Source: Callorhinus ursinus (Eukaryota; Chordata; Mammalia; Carnivora; Otariidae). From it: a stretch of 64,000 bases of DNA. The stretch lies in the NCBI RefSeq assembly GCF_003265705.1, contig NW_020312785.1:130832498-130896497 (forward strand), in the 5' to 3' direction. The notes under the pieces were generated by a model that was not told the origin of the DNA, searched no databases, and saw only the letters and a list, made by a program, of their open reading frames with translations. The stretch's first letter is position 1, and each line of letters starts with the position of its first letter. This document shows, one piece after another, positions 62,101 to 64,000 of the stretch. The translations under genes were made by a program, and so were the position numbers.

Positions 62101-64000
62101 AGCAGTTCCTAATTTACAAATGATGTTATAAATAATGGAAAAGCCCAAATACTGGTCCTAACAAATAAATTTAATCCATAACATAACTGGGACTCGTACT
62201 AGCAATAGCACTTAACCTTGACTCTCAAAGCAAAGGCAAGAAGGAAAGACTGAGTGACTACTGTAATCACCTTCAACAATATCCACAGCATCAAAGAGGG
62301 AGAAAATGGGTTTCCAAGTGTTCCCATAAGGAAGTACTTTGGAGTAAAAGATCATGAATGACAGAGGAAACTATAAAAGTATAGTATATTCTGGCTAAAA
62401 GAGGCAAAAATAACAAGATCTCAAGCAACAGGGCAACTTTAGGAGTACTAATTGTATACAGTATTCATTTGAGGAGTATTTGGGGACTTTCAGAATAAAA
62501 CGACTTAGCATAAAAAAGTTAAACTTGAAATATACTTACGGATCAATAGAAACTTTAATACAGGTCATATTCTTATCCCTCTGTTTATTGTCAGCTGCAT
62601 TAACTACAAATTAAATATTTTGATGAGTAATAAAATATATAAAGTTATATAAATAAATATATGACAACTGTATGTATATCCCTACTTAATATAAACATTT
62701 ATATATGGTAATAGTTATTAAAATTACTGCTAACTTCTAATAAAAACTTTATTTTCTAAATAATATTCTTAAATTTTATATCACACTAAATTACTGTTAT
62801 GTCTTCTACTACAAAATGGGGGGAGGGGAAGGGCAGATTTTGTGATATATAAAAATAAAAACAAACATCTGCAGGTTACAATGCCCTAATCCAGGTTAGA
62901 TCTAAAAGAAAAAAAAAAAAGAGTTTAATTATATTTTATCTTGGAAACAACTACTTTCTCCTGATCTTCAAAAAACTTGTGGTTTTATAGACAGACTGAG
63001 CTAAAATCAGTTATTTTTAAATTAGAAAGACAGTCTTCAGCAACCTTAGAAATCAAAATTCTAAATCCCAGGCACTATAATTGATAATATATTGGCATAC
63101 ATTAACCACTGCTGTGGTTAGACACATGACTACACAAATTTTAACACAAGTTAGCTGTCAAATTCAACATCATAGAAAAAATATGTTCCTGATAAACACT
63201 ATGTAACATAAAAGTAAAATCAAGTGGATAGCTGGGAAGCAAGAGTGAAAAGTATAAAATACAAGAAACCAGTTTTATTCCCCTAACCTTTCCCCAAAGA
63301 AGGACCAGAACAAGCTCAGAGAGACCCACACAACCCAGCTGTCTAGGAAACTTCAAGTGGCATTGATAAGGTGGCAGAGCCCAGAGTCTCTAGAAAGTGC
63401 TGGGCTAAAAATATTTCCAAAGTGCAAGCATTCCCTAGGAATCAATTAAGCATCCACACTTCATTGTGATTTCATCATGTGATTTGGAAAAAAACAGAGA
63501 TCATTCAGAGCAATGGTTGTTAAACTTGGCTGCCCAACAGAAATTCCTGATTTGTTGGTGAAAAACCCCAATTTTACATGTCTCATAGCAAACTCACTAA
63601 ATCTGCAAGGATCAGGCCCTGTAATCTCTATTTTTAACATGCCCCCGGGGTGACTGGTACGAATGCAATCTTCAAACGACTACACTTACAAGATTATAAA
63701 CCAACTGTGGATTACTGACCAAATACAACACATTCACTTTACAGATAAACACAAAGATATGATGTGTACAGATATGAAAATATTACAGTGAGTACAAAAT
63801 TTTCTGAAGAACATTTATATTCATCATAGAAGCCAGAGATATGCCTTTAAAATTTATACAGTAAGTCTGGCTTTATATACACACATACACACCAAAGGAC
63901 ACAGAGGAGTTAAATCTTAGGCAAATACTCACCCAAAATTTCATCAAAGATCTTGTATAAACCTGGCACAAAGGTAACCTCTCTGCAATTCATTCCTACA
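20149..64000 (-). CDS. TOP2B: DNA topoisomerase II beta, all but the N-terminus (34 coding exons)
   Basis: Type IIA topoisomerase: passes one duplex through a transient double-strand break, using ATP, to relieve torsion during transcription in the nucleus. Reading down from 64000, 34 exons with AG/GT ends and matching phases join to 4609 bases, giving 1535 residues and a TAA at 20149-20151. Using the human 1621-residue numbering (first whole codon Val84), the landmarks fall where expected. They are the N-box region [11 protein letters not shown] at 105-115, G1 NNGKGIPV, G2 [12 protein letters not shown] with Lys394, TOPRIM Glu477 in EGDSAKSL, Asp557/Asp559 in TDQDQDGSH, catalytic Tyr821 in SPRYIFTML, and a charged C-terminal domain from about 1190 with acidic runs and KR clusters. 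The end falls at 1618, three residues short of human. It is TOP2B and not TOP2A, judging by the tail ([12 protein letters not shown]) and by the RARB neighbour. The first roughly 83 residues are outside. No frameshift or stop interrupts it. Confidence 0.97.
20317..21237 (-). other. TOP2B last intron, 921 bases
   Basis: A+T-rich. No repeat or gene is recognised. Confidence 0.7.
21238..21332 (-). CDS. TOP2B: TOP2B exon 33 of 34 (residues 1532-1563)
   Basis: 95 bases. Encodes [19 protein letters not shown] and [12 protein letters not shown] with a strong basic cluster (AKKRK). Donor GTAATT, acceptor TTTTAAG. Confidence 0.93.
21333..23076 (-). other. TOP2B intron, about 1.7 kb
   Basis: Holds one can-SINE (22593-22786). 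Nothing else is recognised. Confidence 0.7.
22593..22786 (-). mobile_element. Can-SINE, antisense to +, same strand as TOP2B
   Basis: Head in reverse at the right end (TGAGCCACCCAGGCGCC), T-tail and ATTTTATTTATTTATTTGAG at the left. The target-site duplication CCCTCATCTGACTCTTT is seen at 22576-22592 and 22787-22803. Confidence 0.96.
23077..23199 (-). CDS. TOP2B: TOP2B exon 32 of 34 (residues 1491-1532)
   Basis: 123 bases. Encodes [40 protein letters not shown]. The stretch after KQKK looks one codon shorter than the human protein (KKVEPIN against KKVVEAVN). PKRAPKQKK is a nuclear-localisation-type basic cluster. Confidence 0.93.
23200..25763 (-). other. TOP2B intron, about 2.6 kb
   Basis: A+T-rich. 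A stretch at about 24600-24830 (CAGTTTGAGTTCCCCAGAAG) looks like an old, unassigned repeat. Nothing else is recognised. Confidence 0.55.
25764..25874 (-). CDS. TOP2B: TOP2B exon 31 of 34 (residues 1454-1491)
   Basis: 111 bases. Encodes [20 protein letters not shown] and [16 protein letters not shown], an acidic/Ser segment then a basic one. Donor GTATGT. Confidence 0.94.
25875..27025 (-). other. TOP2B intron, about 1.15 kb, with two simple repeats
   Basis: Holds a short TCCC tract (26380-26400) and a TG microsatellite (about 26528-26563). Nothing else is recognised. Confidence 0.7.
26528..26563. repeat. TG dinucleotide microsatellite
   Basis: About 17 uninterrupted TG units, a candidate length polymorphism. 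Confidence 0.95.
27026..27105 (-). CDS. TOP2B: TOP2B exon 30 of 34 (residues 1427-1454)
   Basis: 80 bases. Encodes [20 protein letters not shown] and SQKSED. The acceptor is CTAATAG. Ser replaces the Leu I expect at KS(L)HDKK. Confidence 0.93.
27553..27675 (+). repeat. Carnivore L1 3' end fragment
   Basis: GGGACGAGCACTGGGTGTTA, GAACACTACAACAAAAACTT and AATTGAAAATAAAAAA match the 3' end of carnivore L1. It is antisense to TOP2B. A fuller copy is at 30515-30805. Confidence 0.8.
27835..28035 (+). repeat. hAT-type DNA transposon fragment
   Basis: ATAAATAAAGTTTTCCTGGA, ACACAGCTATGCTTGTTCAT, TATGGCTGCTTTCTTGCT and CCTGCAAAGCCTGAAATATT belong to a familiar nonautonomous hAT (Charlie-like) repeat. 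The exact name is not assigned. Confidence 0.55.
28221..28422 (-). CDS. TOP2B: TOP2B exon 29 of 34 (residues 1360-1427, acidic tract)
   Basis: 202 bases. Encodes [20 protein letters not shown] followed by more Asp and NND, then [20 protein letters not shown] and [13 protein letters not shown]. The Asp run comes from a GAT-rich repeat, seen as ATC repeats on the + strand. Donor GTAAGT. Confidence 0.95.
28423..29893 (-). other. TOP2B intron, about 1.5 kb
   Basis: A+T-rich intron with no recognised repeat or gene. Confidence 0.65.
29894..30055 (-). CDS. TOP2B: TOP2B exon 28 of 34 (residues 1306-1360)
   Basis: 162 bases. Encodes [20 protein letters not shown], an NLS-like KKVKKRNPW, and an acidic phospho-site-rich stretch [15 protein letters not shown]. 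Donor is GTATTT, a weak match. Confidence 0.94.
30256..30400 (-). CDS. TOP2B: TOP2B exon 27 of 34 (residues 1258-1306)
   Basis: 145 bases. Encodes [40 protein letters not shown] and PKRERKEP. It differs from the human protein as I remember it at several sites (for example [17 protein letters not shown]), as expected in the C-terminal domain. Donor GTGAGG. Confidence 0.93.
30515..30805 (+). mobile_element. 5'-truncated carnivore L1 3' end
   Basis: GAGGGGAGTGGGGTGGGGGG, AGCCTGGTGATGGGTATTAA, GGAGCACTGGGTGTTATATG and GAACACTACATCAAAAACTG, then AACATAACAATAAAAA, are the 3'UTR of carnivore L1. It lies antisense in a TOP2B intron. Confidence 0.88.
31075..31950 (+). repeat. Old interspersed repeat, likely same unassigned family as 181-400
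   Basis: GGGAAGATTCCATGGAGAAG, GAGCCTTTCTAATTGAGTTT, CTGCTAGGATTGGAGG and CACTTGGGTAATAAGAGACT follow the order of that repeat in diverged form. The limits are approximate. Confidence 0.45.
32575..32754 (+). mobile_element. Can-SINE with its A-tail replaced by a GGGA/GGAA microsatellite
   Basis: Head GGGGCACCTGGGTGGCTCAG, body GCCTGCTTCTCCCTCTCCCA, end AAATAAATAAAATCTTGAAA. A target-site duplication CAGAATCAA lies at 32566-32574 and, beyond the microsatellite, at 32852-32860, so the microsatellite is within the inserted unit. Confidence 0.95.
32755..32840. repeat. GGGA/GGAA microsatellite in SINE tail
   Basis: GAGGGAGGGAGAGAGGGAGG grading to GGAAGGAAGGAAGG on the + strand. It begins exactly where the SINE's A-tail should be. 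Confidence 0.93.
33058..33252 (-). CDS. TOP2B: TOP2B exon 26 of 34 (residues 1193-1257, start of C-terminal domain)
   Basis: 195 bases, 65 codons. Encodes [20 protein letters not shown], a basic [15 protein letters not shown] segment, the [12 protein letters not shown] motif and a lysine run LLKKKK. Sequence here is disordered and regulatory in the family and is far more variable than the core. Confidence 0.95.
33846..34010 (-). mobile_element. Can-SINE, same strand as TOP2B
   Basis: Head in reverse at the right (CTGAGCCACCCAGGCGCCC), T-tail at the left. Perfect target-site duplication TCCATATAACTTTTT at 33831-33845 and 34011-34025. Confidence 0.97.
34185..34268 (-). CDS. TOP2B: TOP2B exon 25 of 34 (residues 1165-1192)
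   Basis: 84 bases, 28 codons. Encodes [20 protein letters not shown] and AAFVEELD, the end of the conserved core before the divergent C-terminal domain. Donor GTAGGT, acceptor TTATAG. Confidence 0.95.
34414..34569 (-). CDS. TOP2B: TOP2B exon 24 of 34 (residues 1113-1164)
   Basis: 156 bases, 52 codons. Encodes an acidic/Ser insert ([20 protein letters not shown]) and then [20 protein letters not shown], a conserved helical segment of the C-gate. Donor GTATGA. Confidence 0.95.
35197..35393 (+). mobile_element. Can-SINE, antisense to TOP2B
   Basis: Head GGGGCGCCTGGGTGGCTCAG, body GCCTGCTTCTCCCTCTCCCT, A-tail. Perfect target-site duplication AAAAGATTGCAAT at 35184-35196 and 35394-35406. Confidence 0.97.
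37047..37096 (+). pseudogene. tRNA-Lys(TTT)-like 3' half, decayed
   Basis: CATCAGACTTTTAATCTGA is an intact anticodon arm of tRNA-Lys with anticodon TTT, followed by a T-arm-like TCCAGGGTTTAAATCTCTGG. The 5' half (D arm) is not recognisable, so this is a remnant of a tRNA or of a tRNA-derived SINE and not a working tRNA. The TTTAATCT loop differs from the can-SINE copies here, whose anticodon region is no longer tRNA-like. Confidence 0.55.
37620..37711 (-). CDS. TOP2B: TOP2B exon 23 of 34 (residues 1082-1112)
   Basis: 92 bases. Encodes [20 protein letters not shown] and [10 protein letters not shown] of the C-gate region. Donor GTAATC. Confidence 0.95.
37858..38053 (-). CDS. TOP2B: TOP2B exon 22 of 34 (residues 1017-1082, C-gate coiled coil)
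   Basis: 196 bases. Encodes [20 protein letters not shown], then [20 protein letters not shown] and [18 protein letters not shown], the helical arms and part of the C-gate dimer surface. Donor GTAAGA. Confidence 0.96.
38054..39019 (-). other. TOP2B intron, 966 bases
   Basis: A+T-rich, no recognised repeat or gene. Confidence 0.65.
39020..39220 (-). CDS. TOP2B: TOP2B exon 21 of 34 (residues 950-1016)
   Basis: 201 bases, 67 codons. Encodes [39 protein letters not shown] and [14 protein letters not shown], leading into the coiled-coil arms of the C-gate. Donor GTAATT. Confidence 0.96.
39221..39769 (-). other. TOP2B intron, 549 bases
   Basis: No recognised repeat or gene. Confidence 0.65.
39770..39904 (-). 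CDS. TOP2B: TOP2B exon 20 of 34 (residues 905-949)
   Basis: 135 bases, 45 codons. Encodes [40 protein letters not shown] and RTWTQ of the tower domain. Acceptor CTCTGCAG, donor GTTAGT. Confidence 0.96.
40116..40300 (+). mobile_element. Can-SINE, older copy, antisense to TOP2B
   Basis: Head GGGCGCCCGGGTGGCTCAGT, body with CTCTGTCTCAAATAAATAAT. Target-site duplication AAAACCTTAGCTT at 40103-40115 and AAAACCTTAACTT at 40301-40313, differing by one base. Confidence 0.95.
40330..40500 (+). repeat. L2-like fragment
   Basis: GAAAGTCTTCCACAGTCTGG and CCCAATCTAACTTTCTAAC resemble the L2 segment CCTCCATGATCTGGCCC as I remember it. A similar piece lies at about 51545-51650. Confidence 0.4.
40505..40572. 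repeat. ATGTAT/ATATAC simple repeat
   Basis: Alternating ATATAT, GTATAT and ACATAT units, an A+T-rich low-complexity microsatellite. Confidence 0.85.
41447..41678 (-). CDS. TOP2B: TOP2B exon 19 of 34 (residues 827-904)
   Basis: 232 bases, the longest exon seen. Encodes [20 protein letters not shown], then [20 protein letters not shown] and [18 protein letters not shown] of the tower domain. The isoleucine of the EGIGTGW region is the one that bends gate DNA in the family. Ser appears where type II enzymes usually have Ala (LARLLFP). Confidence 0.96.
41679..42210 (-). other. TOP2B intron, 532 bases
   Basis: No recognised repeat or gene. Confidence 0.6.
42211..42359 (-). CDS. TOP2B: TOP2B exon 18 of 34 (residues 778-827, catalytic Tyr821)
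   Basis: 149 bases. Encodes [40 protein letters not shown] and SPRYIFTML. The tyrosine (Tyr821) forms the covalent phosphotyrosine bond to the 5' end of the broken DNA, and the Arg before it is also conserved. Donor GTAACA. Confidence 0.98.
42557..42678 (-). CDS. TOP2B: TOP2B exon 17 of 34 (residues 737-777)
   Basis: 122 bases. Encodes [18 protein letters not shown] and [17 protein letters not shown], the winged-helix segment that binds the cleaved gate DNA. Donor GTAAGC. Confidence 0.97.
43095..43370 (+). repeat. MIR element
   Basis: GGCAGTTAAGAATGCAGGCT, TTTAGAATCTCACTGATCTG, GTCTCAGCGTCCTCATCAGT and AAGGATTACATGAGATAACG follow a MIR in order. A short stretch after it (about 43373-43600) resembles the old repeat at 31075. 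Confidence 0.65.
44079..44193 (-). CDS. TOP2B: TOP2B exon 16 of 34 (residues 699-737)
   Basis: 115 bases. Encodes [39 protein letters not shown]. The SIPSLVDG segment opens the winged-helix domain of the cleavage core. Donor GTAAGT. Confidence 0.96.
44285..44377 (-). CDS. TOP2B: TOP2B exon 15 of 34 (residues 668-698)
   Basis: 93 bases, 31 codons. Encodes [20 protein letters not shown] and [11 protein letters not shown], which leads into the winged-helix (CAP-like) domain. Donor GTTAGT. Confidence 0.96.
44711..44820 (-). CDS. TOP2B: TOP2B exon 14 of 34 (residues 631-667)
   Basis: 110 bases. Encodes [20 protein letters not shown] and [21 protein letters not shown] is a conserved type IIA motif. 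Acceptor TGTGCAG, donor GTAATC. Confidence 0.96.
44850..45255 (+). repeat. Old mammalian L1 (L1MA/L1MB-like) 3' end
   Basis: GGTGGTTGCCAGGGACTGGG, CTTTCAGTTACAAGGTGAAT, TAGCATGGTGCCTACAGTTA, ATTGTATACTTGAAAATTGC and ATTTTATTTGTCAATTCCTC are the 3'UTR of old L1 in order. Confidence 0.85.
46108..46213 (-). CDS. TOP2B: TOP2B exon 13 of 34 (residues 596-631)
   Basis: 106 bases. Encodes [19 protein letters not shown] and [13 protein letters not shown], the end of the TOPRIM region. Only 79 bases of intron separate it from the previous exon. Confidence 0.96.
46293..46403 (-). CDS. TOP2B: TOP2B exon 12 of 34 (residues 559-595)
   Basis: 111 bases. Starts [14 protein letters not shown], completing the TOPRIM magnesium site (TDQDQDGSH), and ends FITPIVK. 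Acceptor TTTAG, donor GTACTA. Confidence 0.96.
46404..47316 (-). other. TOP2B intron, 913 bases
   Basis: A+T-rich, no recognised repeat or gene. It splits the TOPRIM DxD motif. Confidence 0.65.
47317..47442 (-). CDS. TOP2B: TOP2B exon 11 of 34 (residues 517-558, TOPRIM Asp557)
   Basis: 126 bases, 42 codons. Ends KIMIMTDQ, so the DxD metal site (Asp557, Asp559) is split across this exon and the next. The donor is GTTGGT, weaker than its neighbours. Confidence 0.96.
47487..47600 (+). mobile_element. Short SINE of tRNA-Lys type (older class)
   Basis: GGAGTGCCTGGCTGGCTTAG, TCGGTAGAGTATGTGACTGT and TTGTAAATTCAAGCCCAACA keep A-box and B-box spacing, followed by GGGTGTAGAAAGTACTTAAA. This is the shorter can-SINE class. 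A duplication AAGTGTTGA lies at 47478-47486 and 47601-47609. Confidence 0.9.
47705..47862 (-). CDS. TOP2B: TOP2B exon 10 of 34 (residues 464-516, TOPRIM Glu477)
   Basis: 158 bases. Encodes [20 protein letters not shown] with the TOPRIM catalytic Glu477 in EGDSA, then the PLRGKILNV motif of type IIA enzymes. Donor GTATCT. Confidence 0.97.
48173..48311 (-). CDS. TOP2B: TOP2B exon 9 of 34 (residues 418-464)
   Basis: 139 bases. Encodes [20 protein letters not shown] through [11 protein letters not shown], the link between the ATPase part and the TOPRIM domain. Donor GTAAGA splits Gly464. Confidence 0.96.
48312..49963 (-). other. TOP2B intron, about 1.65 kb
   Basis: A+T-rich. About 49255-49345 looks like an L2 tail (GGCTGTGATTTACTCATCTT). 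Nothing else is recognised. Confidence 0.6.
49964..50101 (-). CDS. TOP2B: TOP2B exon 8 of 34 (residues 372-417, K-loop)
   Basis: 138 bases, 46 codons. Encodes [20 protein letters not shown] followed by QTKENM; the lysine of QTK (Lys394) senses the ATP gamma-phosphate. Ends SEKFFKA before GTGAGT. Only 85 bases of intron separate it from the previous exon. Confidence 0.96.
50187..50288 (-). CDS. TOP2B: TOP2B exon 7 of 34 (residues 338-371)
   Basis: 102 bases, 34 codons. Encodes [20 protein letters not shown] and [14 protein letters not shown] of the transducer domain. Acceptor CTTTAG, donor GTAAGT. Confidence 0.96.
50370..50465 (-). repeat. MIR fragment, antisense
   Basis: GCATTTAATCTTCACAACTT and AATATCATTAGCCCAATTAT resemble the reversed MIR core. 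The can-SINE's target-site duplication starts at its end. Confidence 0.45.
50480..50697 (+). mobile_element. Can-SINE, antisense to TOP2B
   Basis: Head GGGGCACCTGGGTGGCTCAG, body GCCTGCTTCTCCCTCTCCCA, tail with A-rich repeats. Target-site duplication AAAAATAAGGTCTT at 50466-50479 and 50698-50711. Confidence 0.96.
50825..51290 (+). repeat. Old interspersed repeat, family not assigned
   Basis: AGACTCCCTTGCAGCTAGAG, CAGTTCTAGCCAGAGATGTT, AAAGCCACATGCTAAGGATG and AGGAAGAGCCTGGTCCCTGA are in the order of a known ancient repeat that ends with ATAAA and a T-rich tail. Confidence 0.5.
51929..52102 (-). CDS. TOP2B: TOP2B exon 6 of 34 (residues 280-337)
   Basis: 174 bases, 58 codons, phase 0 at both ends. 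Encodes [20 protein letters not shown] and [18 protein letters not shown], part of the transducer domain that links ATP binding to gate closure. Donor GTAAGT. Confidence 0.96.
52334..52488 (-). mobile_element. Very short 5'-truncated carnivore L1, with exact target-site duplication
   Basis: Reverse complement of the L1 3' end (CAGTGCTCCACAAAGAACGT, GATGTAGTGTTCCATGATTC, TTTATTGTTATGTTAATC). The flanking duplication GGACAGGTAAATTA is exact at 52320-52333 and 52489-52502, so it is a single insertion of about 155 bases. Confidence 0.95.
52590..54760 (+). repeat. Old L1/HAL1 sequence with ORF1 remnant, antisense to TOP2B
   Basis: AAAGCTCCCCACCACGGTGC and TAATAGCAGCCATTGGGAAT are the 5' leader. 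An ORF1-like stretch follows at 53887-54069 ([36 protein letters not shown]) with stops after it, and later text such as AAATGGCCAAATTTTTTCCA and CAAGCTCAGAAAATAG in ORF1 order. No reverse transcriptase follows, so HAL1 (half-L1) is possible. The reading frame is broken. Confidence 0.65.
54787..54999 (-). CDS. TOP2B: TOP2B exon 5 of 34 (residues 209-279)
   Basis: 213 bases, 71 whole codons. Starts [17 protein letters not shown], ends FNGKKLP before GTAAGT. This is the end of the GHKL domain and the beginning of the transducer domain ([16 protein letters not shown]). Confidence 0.96.
55174..55592 (+). repeat. Tigger-type (Tc/mariner) DNA transposon copy
   Basis: ACAGTTGTCCCTCCTTATCT at the start, TAAATTAGGCACAGTAAGAG, ATGTGAGATGATAAAATGCC, and AACCGCGGTTGGCCGCGGGT near the end match one nonautonomous Tigger-like family. 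The CpG-rich palindromic part stands out in A+T-rich surroundings. Confidence 0.55.
56093..56135. repeat. CA dinucleotide microsatellite
   Basis: About 20 CA units ending some 24 bases from the donor end of TOP2B exon 4 of 34 on the - strand, so it is TG-rich in the intron just past that exon's donor. Confidence 0.96.
56159..56256 (-). CDS. TOP2B: TOP2B exon 4 of 34 (residues 176-208)
   Basis: 98 bases. Encodes [18 protein letters not shown], the glycine-rich G2 loop that wraps the ATP phosphates, and ends KHSFKQ in phase 0 before GTATGA. The intron beyond holds a CA microsatellite ending only about 25 bases from this exon. Confidence 0.96.
56257..57123 (-). other. TOP2B intron, 867 bases
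   Basis: A+T-rich. Holds one copy (56436-56627) of a sequence also seen at 59264-59466. Confidence 0.65.
56436..56627. repeat. Diverged repeat pair, copy 1
   Basis: ATTTTGTAGATTAACTTCAT, AAATCTGTGTGAGTATGAAA, TGACCTTTCTATCAAAGTTA and TCTCTATTACAAAAATTTAA align in order with 59264-59466. The element is not identified. Confidence 0.7.
57124..57269 (-). CDS. TOP2B: TOP2B exon 3 of 34 (residues 127-176)
   Basis: 146 bases. Encodes [17 protein letters not shown] with the G1 box (NNGKGIPV) of the Bergerat ATP fold, then the [23 protein letters not shown]-lid region. Acceptor TTTACAG, donor GTAAAG. Confidence 0.96.
58244..58292. repeat. GGAA/GGGA microsatellite
   Basis: GGAAGGAAGGAGGGAAGGAG and GGAGGGAGGAAGGAAGG units, without SINE sequence next to it. 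Confidence 0.93.
59264..59466. repeat. Diverged repeat pair, copy 2
   Basis: GTATTTTGTAAATTCATTAT, AAGTCTATATGAGTACGAAA, TTTGAACTTTCTAGCAAAGT and CTCTATTGAAAAATTTCAAT align in order with copy 1 at 56436-56627, in the same orientation. Confidence 0.7.
61237..61438 (+). mobile_element. Can-SINE, antisense to TOP2B, young
   Basis: Head GGGGCGCCTGGTGGCTCAGT (one base short of the usual GGGTGG), body GCCTGCTTCTCCCTCTCCCA and end AAATAAATAAATAAAATCTT. Target-site duplication AGCTTAAAGA at 61227-61236 and 61439-61448. Confidence 0.96.
62540..62603 (-). CDS. TOP2B: TOP2B exon 2 of 34 (residues 106-127)
   Basis: 64 bases. Completes the ATPase N-box ([12 protein letters not shown]) and encodes [10 protein letters not shown], with split codons at both ends. 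Acceptor TTTGTAG, donor GTAAGT. It is flanked by the largest visible TOP2B intron (57270-62539). Confidence 0.94.
62604..63932 (-). other. TOP2B intron, about 1.3 kb
   Basis: A+T-rich. Holds a MER5A-like copy (63509-63695). Nothing else is recognised. Confidence 0.65.
63509..63695 (+). repeat. MER5A-type hAT DNA transposon copy
   Basis: AGCAATGGTTGTTAAACTTG at the start resembles the MER5A end CAGTGGTTCTCAAACTTTGG, then ACTCACTAAATCTGCAAGGA and GGCCCTGTAATCTCTATTTT follow the family's middle in order. Confidence 0.65.
63933..64000 (-). CDS. TOP2B: TOP2B exon 1 of 34 seen (partial; residues 84-105)
   Basis: Encodes [22 protein letters not shown] plus one base of Val106, then GTGAGT. The EIL is the start of the GHKL N-box, where the catalytic Glu and the Asn that holds Mg-ATP lie (E..VNAADN, completed in the next exon). 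The exon runs past the window edge on its 5' side. Confidence 0.95.

Larger units (their letters stand above)
57270..62539 (-). other. TOP2B intron, about 5.3 kb (largest visible)
   Basis: A+T-rich. Holds a GGAA microsatellite, copy 2 of the diverged pair and a young can-SINE. Much of 57800-59250 and 59500-61230 shows nothing recognisable. Confidence 0.65.

Overview
This window is nuclear DNA from a mammal. It holds the 3' parts of two convergent (tail-to-tail) protein-coding genes: RARB (retinoic acid receptor beta) on the + strand and TOP2B (DNA topoisomerase II beta) on the - strand. The introns carry many tRNA-derived SINEs whose head reads like GGCGCCTGGGTGGCTCAGTC, with a CT-rich body, an AAATAAA motif and an A-tail. 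These are carnivore can-SINEs. The body form, with a CTCTCGCTGTGTCTCTCTCTGTC segment, looks like that of arctoid caniforms (bears, seals, mustelids) more than dog or cat. That placement is inference from memory of the families.

Positions 1-18465 hold four RARB exons (3432-3608, 15356-15560, 16337-16495, 18269-18465), which encode the last 245 residues of the receptor, essentially the whole ligand-binding domain and the short F region. They are separated by introns of about 11.7, 0.8 and 1.8 kb. The RARB 3'UTR runs to about 19770, with AATAAA at 19748-19753. The upstream intron fills 1-3431. A 400-N assembly gap (11562-11961) sits in a G-rich part of the long intron.

Positions 19.8-64.0 kb hold TOP2B on the - strand, read from 64000 down to the stop at 20149-20151. 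I could place 34 coding exons (33 whole, the 5'-most cut by the window edge) with consistent phases throughout. They give 1535 residues that match residues 84 onward of the human enzyme in the 1621-residue numbering. Bergerat ATPase motifs, the QTK loop, TOPRIM acidic residues, catalytic Tyr821, the coiled-coil gate and the charged C-terminal domain with NLS-like KR clusters are all visible and intact. Only the first roughly 83 residues, the promoter and the 5' exons lie outside the window.

The two genes end within about 100 bases of each other. A near-palindromic A/T element at 19748-19764 carries an AATAAA in each orientation, so 3' processing of the two genes may be coupled. The window also shows a clear change in base composition: G+C-rich RARB intron sequence to the left of about 16 kb and A+T-rich TOP2B sequence to the right.

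I saw no unknown gene system. Most of the remaining open reading frames are antisense shadows of TOP2B exons or translations of SINEs. The observations worth a second look are the shared poly(A) region, a diverged intronic duplication, an apparent Ala-to-Ser change near the TOP2B active site, small length changes in the TOP2B tail, SINE and L1 insertions with exact target-site duplications, and a tRNA-Lys-like fragment.
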